The translations under genes and the position numbers were made by a program. A stretch of 64,000 nucleotides of DNA from Dama dama (Eukaryota; Chordata; Mammalia; Artiodactyla; Cervidae): assembly GCF_033118175.1 (NCBI RefSeq), contig NC_083685.1:125670501-125734500 (forward strand), in the 5' to 3' direction. Below are positions 1 through 11,300 of the stretch, one piece after another. Under the pieces are notes generated by a model. The model was not told the DNA's origin, made no database searches, and was given only the letters and a program-made list of their open reading frames with translations. The stretch's first letter is position 1. Each line of letters starts with the position of its first letter.

Positions 1-3000
1 TCTGGTTTGGTGTTGGCCTGAGTCCCGACCCATGGGACTCAGACAGGGTGATGTCCCCAAACAAGGGACTACCGGGCTGTTTACTGTGCTGAGGGCTCAG
101 CTCTGGATTTGCGGATGGAGCCAACCCCTGACTCCTCCGTGGAGACGGTTCATCCTGCCAGCATGGTGCTCACCCTCTGGGGCCACGCCTCCGGTCTCAA
201 TGGCCCCTGCTTCCTTCCGGGTCCCCCACCCTTGCAAATATGGGTACAGTGCTCACACTGTCTCCTGTTGGAGTTGTGCTCTTGGGGGTGCAGGCTGGTC
301 TTCTGGGGTGGTCCCCGAGAGCCCCCAGGTCCCATGAAGTCACCGCTGCCACTGAAACTCATTACTTCACACTGACTTTCCCTCCTCCCTGGTCCCGGAG
401 GCCTCTAGGCCACCTCCTGCCCCAGAACTGGTGAGAATAAATATGCAAGCGATGGCAGCGGTGACCCACTTATTAGCAGATGCCACAGCCCCAGGGCACT
501 GGGGCTGCTGCTGAAATACAGAGAGAGAGAGGCTATGGCAGGGAGGGGAGATGTCCTTGGGCAGACGCGCGGAGCTCCAGCTATTCGAGCGAACGGGAGA
601 AGCCCTCTTGGCCACCGAGGACCGAGGGGCAGCAGGATGATGGTGGGTCTGTCAGGCGGACGGCAGGACGTGCCGACACGGATCACCCAGCAGGCCCCAT
701 CCTGGGCAGCCCCGCCCCGACCTCTGCAAACATTAGGCTCCAGGACTGGCCAGCGGGTCCTCTCGTATCTGCACCCTCATCTCTGCCTCAGCTCAAGGAC
801 CCTGGGGAAGTCATGGTCTCCGAGTCTCCGCTTTCTCTGCTGTGAAATGGGACGATGCCATGGACCTTCCTGCCTGGCTGGGAGGGCCAGACAGGAAATG
901 AGGAAATAACTGGTAACACGTTATACCCCGTGAACCACGCAGCAGGAAGGACCCGGCAGGGCTCGGCCAGGTGCTCCAGGCGGGGACGTCACTCTGTTCT
1001 CTACCCCCAACAAGTAGGATGTTTTTCCCTTCACTGGTACTGTTCTAGGAAGAGACCGCTAGGTTTTAAAAAGGGGATTACGTGCTGTTTTAATTGTGGC
1101 TGGTGGTAGACGCAAGTGATATCACATAAGACTGAGACAAGGTGGATGAGAAAACACAGCCTCCTGCCGGAGAAGACGAAACCAGGGCTCCTGGAGAAGG
1201 CCCAGAAGGACCTTCAGCGCTAACCTGAGCCCTAATCAGACTGACCTGCTCCTTCAGGACGAGTCCAGCAGGCAGAACCCCCCCACCCCGCTGCAGAAGC
1301 CAACATACGCCCTGCTTCTTCAAGTGGTGTCCGGCAGGAGAGGCCCCTCTGTCTGGCAGAGGGTGGCTGCACCACCCTCCCGGGTCACCCGGGTCCTGGA
1401 GGTGGATCTCCCTGCTCCTGTGTTCAAGGCAAGGCAGGATGACCTTGTCCTGGTCCAAAGCGGCCTGCAAGGGGCCCCCCCGCCTGATGCTACCAGTGTG
1501 CGGCCGGGTCTCCGGCCAGGATGAGCTCCGCTCTGCCATCTGCGTGCCCAGTTCTGCCTGGCCTTGCCTGCTGGGCGGCCGGTACCCCAGCGGCATCGAT
1601 CCACCTGCGAGCGGTGGAGGTCGCTCCTGCCGCCGGTGACGAGCCCTCAGCGCTCGAGGAGTCCCACTGCCCCCCAGAACTGCCCTCTGACACTCTCGGG
1701 GAGGTGACGCCGATGGGGCCTGGGGCGCGGGGTGCGAGTGAGGCTGGAGGGGACCGCGGGAACAAGGACAAGACAGCTGGGCAGTGCCCTTGACTCGAGG
1801 GGAAAAGCCACACATGCCTCACTTCCAAGACGCTCGGGACAGTCTGATTCTTGGACAGGACTCATTTCCATACGACCCTGCCATTCACCAGTGGCCCCTG
1901 ACTCCTCCTCACCGTGCAGGAGAATGAAATGCTAAATCCCGACTTTGTTTCCTACCCAAGTCGGAGACGCTGAGCAGAAAGAATCCCAGGATGCTCCCCA
2001 GCCTGCAGGCAAGGTTGCGGGTTTGAAAGCACTGGGGCATCAACACTTTCCCATTTGATCCTTCAGAGGAGCGGGGTGGGGTGCAGGGTGGGAATGGGGA
2101 TGGGGCGGGGATCTGAGGATCAGATCTGGATGTGAACTCGCGTGGCCCCTCCGGCCGGGGCCCAGGTCACCGCTGGCCCCCGCTGTGGCATCTTGCTGGG
2201 ATGCCCAGGGGGCACACGTGACTCGTGGGACCACCCCCAACTTTGCAGCGCCCTGTGGCTACTCCAAGGAGGGAGGAGATGGAGAGACTGACTCAGATCA
2301 GCTGCACTGGAGTCACAGGATGTGTATGGAGCTCGCGGGCCGCGGGAGGGGAGGAGGAATTTTCCGTTCGTTAAGGTCAAGGGCTTCGGGGAGGCGACTG
2401 GTGACTGCGGGTAGAGGAAGCTCCCATCTTACAAGCTCTCACGGTGCTACACATGGGCTGGCCTCCGAAGGCAGTTAACATCCTACGTGTTCTCGTCCCG
2501 CGTGCCCGTCTCAGCAGCATTCCCGCGGAGACACAGAACAGGCTATTTCCAAGGACTTTCTAAAAGCTAAATTGTAACGTAGAAGAAGCCAGAATATGCT
2601 GGCCTGGAAAAGACAGGAAGTGGCTGTCAGAGATCCTTTGAAACAGGCAGGCTGGGCAGGCGCACGGCTTACCTGAGACAAAGAAGTGACTGAGTCTGGA
2701 GTGCGGAAGGGGCCTGAAACCCACCCGCTGCCTCGCCCAGCGTGGCAGCAAAACAGCCGGTAGAAAGCATTGCCATGGGGGTGGGGGGTGGGGGTCCTCT
2801 TCCCTGGTGGTCCAGTGGCTAAGACTCGGCGCTTCCAGTGCAGGCGGCCTGGGTTCGATCCCTGGTCAGGGAACTAGATCCCCCCTGCCACAACTAAGAG
2901 TTCACATGCTTTTACTAAAAAGAACCCGCATGCTGCAACCGAGACCCGGCGCGTCCAAATAAATAAATATTTTTAAAAGAAAGAAAGAGCTGTGGTGGGA

Positions 3001-5236
3001 ATCTCTAGCCTGGAGGGACAATTTCCAAACAGGAATGACTGTGGCGGTGGGTGGCGGGGGGAAGGTGAGGGAAAAGGACGCCCCTCATCTCCCACGACCC
3101 AAGGGCCCCCCTGATGGAACAAGGACACAGGGGTGAGCCCCTCAGGCCAGACTTGTGAGGGATGGCGCCGTTAGCACAGAGCACCTAGGCCGAGGAAGGA
3201 AGCCCACGTCGGCCGACCCCCTCCTTCAGTTACTGGGCCGCTTCCGATGCACTAATAGCGGGCAGCCGGCACGGGAACGGAGCCCCCAGTGTTTAGAGTC
3301 AGGAGGCTCGGTGCTGCGGAGGCTGTGGACCCCGGCAGCCACACGCGAAGTTATAAAATAACTTCTGAGACGGCGCCGAAGTCCACCTGCTTGGAGTTTC
3401 TCCAAACCAGGCAGAAGAGCGAGTATGAACTGAAAATCTGAGTGAACAGAAGCCCCCAGTGGCGGCCAGGGGAGGTGGGAGGGTGTCAACACCCCGCAGG
3501 GGAAGGGCTCTGGTTCTGCTCGGCCTCGTCCCCCGCTCTTGTGTTATGTGGATTGTGGGGGCCTGGTGGCAATTAGCTTCGTGAGTTATAAGTGTAATAT
3601 CTGGGAGATGAAGGCAGTAATTAATGCCTGTCTGCTTTCCTGAAGGGTTCCTTCTGTTCGCCCAGAGAGTTATTGAGATTCAGGGAGGGAGGCTCCATCA
3701 TGTGGAAGGTTTACAGGACTAAGAGGAGGAACGATTTAATAAGGCAATAATAATGGTGCTAAATAATTCACCGGGCCCGTGGCAGCAGCCAGCACTCCCA
3801 GCGCTCCACGTCTGTTTTGCGGATGGGCGGGGGGATACTGGACAGACCCTGCACAGCCCCCAGCAGCCCCACGGGGGAAGGACCCACCCGAGGGGCTCCC
3901 CCGCTGACCCTCAGTCTTGGACCTGCCCCCAGGTCTGTGCTGAGCCTCTCGGACCCTTTCCTCAACCTCCTCCTTCTGCTATGTGGGTCAGAGATCCAGA
4001 CGGGTCCTCACACTCACCAACGCTTTTGCTAATTCTATCAATCACGGTTTGTTGAGATGCTAAGAGGCTAACGGGCCTCCAGTCTTCTGGGGGCCCTGCG
4101 GAGTCCTCTGCCTGCCCCCAAGGCTAGGGTATGCGGGGGAGGGTGCTGGGAAAACCTGCCACGCATGTCCCGCTGGACCTCGGGTGAGATACAGTTCTCC
4201 GAGAAGACAGACTCCTGGCTGGAGCTGACCGTCGGACTGTTCCAGAAACAGAGAGAGGAAACCTCGTGTCTCCCGGGGCTGGGCCACAGGACTCCCCTGG
4301 GGGCAGGCCTGGAGGGAGGGGCTGGGAAGGCGGAACCAGTCCTGGGGGTTAACCCAATTCAGAGCTGAGCAGCACAGCCCCACGGGGCTGCGGGAACCGC
4401 TGGCAGGATGCGGACAATTAAGAGGCCGGCTCTCTGCCTCTCTCACGGCTCTGCTCCCCTTCAGCTAGGTGGCCACAGGTCAGGCTGTGTGTCACCTAAT
4501 GCCTCTACATCTGTGTCAGGGCTGAGAAGCACCAAGAGGAATCGGAGCGTCTTAACAGACGCTGCACACGCGAGAGGGAACCATTTCTGAGTCCCACCTG
4601 CAAACCAGGCGGAGACAGACATCACCTCTGGTTTATTCCCCGAGACACACGGGGCGTGTCCCTCAGCTCCCATTCCCCTCTTCAACCCCCAACCTCTCCG
4701 CACGGCACAGAGCAATCAAGACGGAGCCTGAAGATTCATCTTCCCGTGTCTGCAGTGAGCAGGGGAGACAGAGGGCGAGCGGGGCTGATCCCTCCTCATG
4801 TGGGAAGCTGCCCGTAATCAGCATCTCCGTGACAGCTCAGTTCCACCCGCCCAGCCAGGAACCCCGGGAACCACTCACGCGCTTGTGGGTTGGGCAGGTG
4901 GAAGGTCAAAACAGGAAAAGCTTCCAGAAAACCAGCCTGGGGCCTCTTAACGGAGCTTTGCTAAGCGTGCCCTGAAACCCTGAGCTAAGTTTATGAGAGT
5001 TCGTCACCCTGGAGCTGGCACCGACCTGAATGCCAACTCCAGACCACATACGACAGAGGCCTGGTGGCCTGGACACCCTGCGGCTGGCGCTGTAGTGACA
5101 CGATCCACCTTCTGACCAGGACTGAGACCCCCGGAACCAGCCAGGGTATGGAGCTGTATTGACGCTCCTCTCTGGGGAGAGCTCCAGCCGAGTGGAGGCG
5201 ACTCACAGGCCCGGGTCCCCCCGGCCGGCCACTCAC
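1..5236. other. TMEM104: TMEM104 intron after exon 7; no exon recognised
   Basis: I searched the minus strand for the expected next TMEM104 segment (the conserved FTFFDVQKTKYLQ region) and did not see it. The stretch holds unique intronic sequence, one CHR-type SINE at about 2797-2992, and an AT-richer non-repeat block at about 3530-3780 that may be a conserved element. Open frames here lack recognisable protein features. Confidence 0.6.
2797..2992 (+). mobile_element. CHR-type tRNA-derived SINE
   Basis: It starts cttccctggtggtccagtgg, has the RNA polymerase III B-box-like ggttcgatccc, and ends in an AAATA-rich tail. Confidence 0.8.
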
Positions 5237-5345
5237 CAGGTAGATGCGGTAGGCGTCCATGCGGCGCAGGGGCCCCCAGCATGGGTCCGTGTCGTTGTAC
5301 TTGGCGTCGGCCTCCACGCCGCACGAGTCGTTGCCCAGGGCGCTG
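5237..5345 (-). CDS. TMEM104: TMEM104 coding exon 7 (last exon visible)
   Basis: 109 nt encoding residues 176-212. The acceptor is cgtcag|CAGCGC and the donor TACCTG|gtgagt. It carries two N-glycosylation sequons and Cys176, Cys184 and Cys198 in a probable extracytosolic loop, and ends in phase 0 at DAYRIYL. Confidence 0.92.
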
Positions 5346-8300
5346 CTGACGAAGAGAACGGTGGCTCAGTGTGGGCCTCCCCGCTTGGCCGGAAGCCGAC
5401 AGAACCTGCCTTTGTCAATTGCGGGCAATCACCGATTCTCCACGCCGCCCCTGTGCTGCGGCTTCGGGTCCCACGATCTGACTCTGCAGGCTGTCCCGTC
5501 TCTGGGGGCAGGCACCGTCCCCTAATCCCACTGCACCGTTTCTCGGCCACTCAGGAGCCGCCGGTGGGAACCGCGGTCCCCTTCCCAATGGGGCAGGGCA
5601 GGGACAGTGGTGAGGAACGTGTCTCCGCAGGCCAGGATGCACGGCTGGCCGTGGCACGTGCAGAGAAGGGCCTCGGACACCGACCCGCTGGGGACGCTGA
5701 TGGAGGTGCTCAGTGTTGGCCTTCCACCCCGAGAACACACCGCCCTGACTGTGACCACACTGTCTGGCTATAGCGGGCGGGGGCGGGGACACTCACCAGG
5801 TCACCTGCATGAGGGAGAAGGGCACGGCTGCGGCGTAGATGGCCAGGTCCCCGTACAGGTAGACGATGATGCAGAAGTAGAACAGGTTGACCCCCACTGG
5901 AAGCAACAGAGCCGTCGGTCAGGGAGCCAGCCGCCCGCCTGCTTTCTCACGACGGGGGCTTGCTCTCCGAGCGGAGCGGGGAAGCCCTTCCCCCGAGCCC
6001 TGCCTCTCAATCCGGCTGCCTACACCGTGATGCTGGCAGGAGACTGTCACCTGCGAGGGGGGCTGGGCCAGGCTGGATCAGAGAGGTTCTGAACCCAGAC
6101 CGGCTGTAGAGCGAGCGCGGGGCACGGACTGGCCGCAGAAGACCCGGAGGCATCTGTGCTCGGGACCGGCTGCCCGGTGAGGGCGGGCGGGGAGGAGGGG
6201 GGATGGCCCAAGGCAGGGGCCTGAACCCCAGGGCTGGTGAGGGGGGCGCCTTTGCAGCCACATGCAGGGCTCCAAGACAGAAGACTGAGGGACCGAAGAG
6301 CAAGAAGATAGCAGGGAGTGGCCGAGCTCCCGAAGCTGAAAGTTGCTCAGTCGTGTCCAACTCTTTGCGGCCCCATGGACTATACAGTCCATGGAATTCT
6401 CCAGGCTGGAATACTGGAGTGGGGAGCCTTTCCCTTCTCCAGGGGCTCTTCCCAACCCAGGGATTGAACCCAGGGCTCCCGCACTGCAGGCGATTCTTTC
6501 CCAGCTGAGCCGCCAGGGAAGCCCGGAAGCTGAAAACAAGAGGGTAAAAAGCCCTGGATTTCCAAAGACCGCGTGTCTCATTCTGAATGTGGCCCATCAC
6601 CAAGCACCCAAGGGCGAGGCTGGCCTGATGTGCTGGGGGCGGGGGGCGGCTCACTTTCCTTCTTACCAGAATCACCTGCGGGGAGGATGCTGACGAGGAA
6701 GGTCCCTTTGCACAGGCCAACCTTGGTCCCTCTCCCCCAAGGAGGGGCCTGGACTAGGACCCGGGAGCTCCGCTTTGGTCTTAATCCTGCCAGCCTTGTT
6801 TCCTGACCCTGGCAAGTCCCTGACTATCTCTAAACCTGTCCAGTGAGAAGAATTCAGCCCGCGCTACATTCCACACATGATTCCGGCTATAAAGACTTGG
6901 TGTAAAAGTGCCTTAAAAAAGCATCTGGGCCCTATGACCTCAGGGTCACGGCCCCAGACAGCCAGCCTCAAACTCCTGTTCAAACTGGTGACTTGTTTTC
7001 GGTGTTACTGATCTCAAGCTGCTGGTGTCGCCGAGAACAGAAACAAAAATGAAGTGACAGTTCCCTTCTAATCCTGGTGGCTCCAAAGGACCTCTGGGTC
7101 CCTGGTGGGGGGGCGGGGGGGGGGGAGTCAGGGACAATTTCCTCCTGGGCTATTTGAGATTGGCTCTGCTCCTAGGAGTCTACGAGGAAAAGACTCAGAA
7201 GACACTGTTCTTGGAAGAACCCTGGAGGGCTTCAGAGAGTGCCGACGGCTAAGCTCCGTGGCCCTGGGTGGCGGGGGGGGGGGAGGCGGTCACCACTGCT
7301 CACCCCAAGGCTGTGAATCCAGCTCCCCGTCACCTCCTGCGGAGGGGGGTCACCGCCCCTCCGCACTCCCAGTCTTTCCTCCACCGGCAGTGCACTTGTG
7401 TGCTGTTTATAAACTGCCACTGGCCCTCCCTGATCAATAAATTTCATTACGAGACACAAAGTGGGAGGATCAATGTGCTTCCTTGAGGACAGCGGTGACC
7501 AGGCCTGGCATTTCTAATTACAGGACTGAGTCTGGGCCCCCAGGGAGCCTCGTATGGAGGCTGGCAGCCCGTCCAAAGGTAATGGGGATGATCGGTGACG
7601 TAGGATTGAGTTGAGCAGTGGTTCCAGTTGTGGCGGGGGGGGGGGGGGGGGACGCGACTGTGCCCCCCACCTCCTGCTGGGGACATTTGGCAAAGTCTGA
7701 GGACATTGTTGATTGTCAGGACTGGGCAAGTGCTACTGACCACTAGTGGGGGCAAGTCAAGGGTGCTACTCAAATCCTACAACACGCAGGGCAGGCCGCA
7801 CAGTGAGGAAGGGTCCAGCCACACGGCAACAGGGCCGAGCTTGAGAAGCCCTGGAGCAGACGAGGGGAGGGTGTCCTCCACGTCTGAGCTGCTCTCGAAC
7901 AAGTGTTTATTTTCTATCAGTTTCGGGTAACCTAGACGTCTAGACTGTGGGGCGCACAAACACAACAATATAAAAAAAAAAAAAACCGAAACTGCAAGTT
8001 CCTAGAATTCTTAAAGAGATCAGAGTGGACTGTAAAACGTGAAGATTGGGGAGGAGGTTTAAGAGGTGTATGCCCTCGCTCTGATGTGCATTCTGTCTCA
8101 GAAGCCTGCATTTGGTGGGAGGCTGTATGGCAGCAGTCTCTTATAACGAGACAGGCAGAGAGAGAAACAGGATGAAAGAAGAGCACAGAGGACCCAGATG
8201 CAGCCCATCTGGTTCTTGTGAGTTCTGAGAGTTCTCGCTGAGGCTGGTCCGGTGGGGAGGGTGGAGGCAGGCTCTGGGGTGACCTCGATCACCATCTCCT

Positions 8301-11300
8301 GTCGCATCCCACCATGGTGATAAGTGGATGCTTGATGTCCCAAGAAACAGCCAAGAAGATTCTAGTTTCCACAGTTTCCGCCTCGGCTCCAGCTCAGCGC
8401 AGCCACATTCAAGACCGGGAAGAGCCAGTGGAGATGCTCCCCTCTGCAAAGAGGGGGCTTGGACGAAGGGGCAGAAAAATCTCCCAAGGTAACTGCAAGG
8501 TCAAGCATTTCCTGAGATGTGTCCGACTCTCGGTGAAGGTTCGGGCATTACCAAGACAAAACCCTTGAACAGATCATCTCCCAGAAGAACAAGATTTGGG
8601 ATGGAGGCCTAAGATGTTGTTGCTGGAACAACCGACACGGACAGCAGCATCTGAGCTGGCCGCTGTCCTTGCGATCCCACCGGGGAACAGGTGGAGCATG
8701 CCGGGAGGTCACGATCAGCCCTGCAGAGTCCTGACGGCGGCCCCGAGCACGGGCTCCTGGCGCCCTCTGCTGGCCACTGTGAAGACACCCTCCCCACACA
8801 CAGCCACACACCAACCCACCGTCCCTACAGGATGGGGGTGCTCTGGGCCGTCCTAGACGCAACAGCCCAGAAGAAAAGAGACAAGGCAGAAGCAATCAAG
8901 AAAGAGGCACAAGACCACCAACCGCCTCCACTGGAAAGTTGCTTGGGACTCAACCTCTATGAGCCATGGTTGGTAGTGAAAGTGAAAGTCGCTCAGTCGT
9001 GTCTGACTCTTTGTGACCCCATGGACTGTATAGGATTCTCCAGTCCAGAATACTGGAGTGGGTAGCCTTTCCCTTCTCCAGGGGCTCTTCCCAACCCAGG
9101 AATCAAGCCCAGGTCTCCTGTATTGCAGGCGGATTCTTTACCAGCTGAGTCACAAGAGAAACCCAAGAATACTGGAGTGGGTAGCCTACCCCTTCTCCAG
9201 GGGACCTTCCTGACCCAGGAATTGAACCGGGGTTCTCCTGCATTGCAGGCGGATTCTTTACCAGCTGATCCACAAGGGAAGCCCCCATAGTTGCTAAGTT
9301 GTTGTTTTTTAGTGTCTGACTCTTTGCGACCCCATGGACTGTAGCCCACCAGGCTCCTCTCTCCGTGGGATTCTCCAGGCAAGAATACTGGAGTGGGTTG
9401 CCATTTCCTTCTCCGGGGGATCTTCCCAACCCAGGGACTGAACCCATGTTTCCTGCATTGGTAGGCGGATCCTTTACCACTAGCTGCTTCTTTATTCCTG
9501 ATGCACTGAACAGGGAGGGAACCAAGAGAACACTTTGAAGGGGTTCAGAACACTTTGAAGCCAGCAAGGTGGCTTCTCAGGCCAAGAATCTGTTCCTCCC
9601 TCCTCCCCTGCCCCATCCCCAGGGGAGGTAGAACCCCCGACCCGGGTGCCCCGGCCCGCAGGAAGGCACCAGCTTCCCCTGCCCGCTCCCCACGTGGAGA
9701 AAGCACCCCCACCTTTATTGAAGAACATGGAGGCCATCTGTCCCATCTCCACCCGGTCTGTGATCTCGAAAAGGCTTGATCCGCGTCTCTCTGTGGAGCC
9801 AAGAAGAAAGAAAGGGTGTTATTTTTTCCCACGAGGACAAGCTCCTAGGAGGGGTGCTGGGCTCACTGAATCCTCCAGAATAATGAAATCCCAAGGGGCT
9901 CAAACTCTTAAGAAAACTCTTCCTTGTGTTTCCTGTTTGAAACATTTTTAAAAACACCCATAGAGGAGGCTCTCTGGTATTCAGGACTCTGAGCTTCCAT
10001 CGCAGGGGTCAGGGGTTAGATCCCTGGTCGGGCAATGAAGATCCCACGTGCCTCGAAGTGCAGCCAAAATAAATAAATAAAGGAAAAGAGAAAATGTCTA
10101 TAGAAAAGGACCTAGGGATGCTCACTGTGGGGTGAGAGGGAAGGCGGGGGTGCCTCCCGGCTCAGCTGGGATCTGGGTGTGTGTCTGTCCGGTGGGACAG
10201 GAAGGAGGGAAGTCAGAGACCGACACTGACTCGGGCTTCCAGGGGCCGAGGTCAAGGGCCCTCCCCGTGTTGCAGACAGCAGTTGGCGGCAGAGTCAGCA
10301 GCGGGGAGCCCGGCCCAGGGCTCCCGGGCGGTGCTCTGCTCCACATTCCCTGCTGCCTTCCTAGGATCAGCCCTCAGGTGGGAAGTGCTCTCGGAGGGTC
10401 TCTGCAGGGAGAACCCCAGACCCGCCCTGAGCCCTCTCCATGAGGAAGGGGAAGCCCATGGACCAGAGGAAAGCGCGGGCCAGCCCGGAACCCCAAGACT
10501 TACGCACAGACAGGATGGGCCGCTTCTCCGCCCGCTCGTAGCTGTCCTGGGCGAGAACGTCGCTGTCGGAGGCCGAGGAGGATGAGTCGTCGTCTTCCTC
10601 GTCCTGGGAGGGGGCGGGATGCAGAGGGTGAGGAAGACAGGAAAGAAACAGGGACACCCAAGGGAGAACCTGTTCGCTCTGTCCTCTCTTCCTAGAAGGC
10701 ACCTGAGCAGGGAGCTTTCCACACTTCTGGGCTGTCCCATCAGGGGGTCAGAGGCGCAGAGGGAGAGGCTGCAGCATGCGGCCTCGGATGAAGGTTCCCA
10801 GGTCAGAGGGAGGAGGGAGCAAGGAGGGGATGCCGGAGAGCACTGGGGAGGAGGGAGCAAGGAGGGGATGCCGGAGAGCACTGGGGAGGAGGGAGCAAGG
10901 AGGGGATGCCGGAGAGCACTGGGGAGGAGGGAGCAAGGAGGGGATGCCGGAGAGCACTGGGGAGGAGGGAGCAAGGAGGGGATGCCAGAGAGCACTGGGG
11001 AGGAGGGAGCAAGGAGGGGATGCCAGAGAGCACTGGGGGAGGAGGGAGCAAGGAGGGGATGCTTGGAGAGCACTGGGGAGGAGGGTGCAAGGAGGGGATG
11101 ATCAGAGAGCACTGGGGAGGAGGGAGCAATGAGGGGATGACCGGAGAGCACTGGGGGAGGAGGTAGCAAGGAGGGGATGCCGGAGAGCACTGGGGAGGAG
11201 GGAGCAAGGAGGGGATGCCGGAGAGCACTGGGGAGGAGGGAGCAAGGAGGGGATGCCGGAGAGCACTGGGGAGGAGGGAGCAATGAGGGGATGAACGGAG

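Noticed and set aside
2850..2870. tRNA-gene-like B-box words (ggttcgatccc) at many places
   Set aside because: All sit inside tRNA-derived SINEs (Bov-tA, CHR). No complete cloverleaf with an acceptor stem was recognised.
1..5236. Missing TMEM104 exons encoding residues 213 onward
   Set aside because: Looked for on the minus strand by expected protein words and not found. More likely beyond the left edge than lost, given intact splice donor at 5236.
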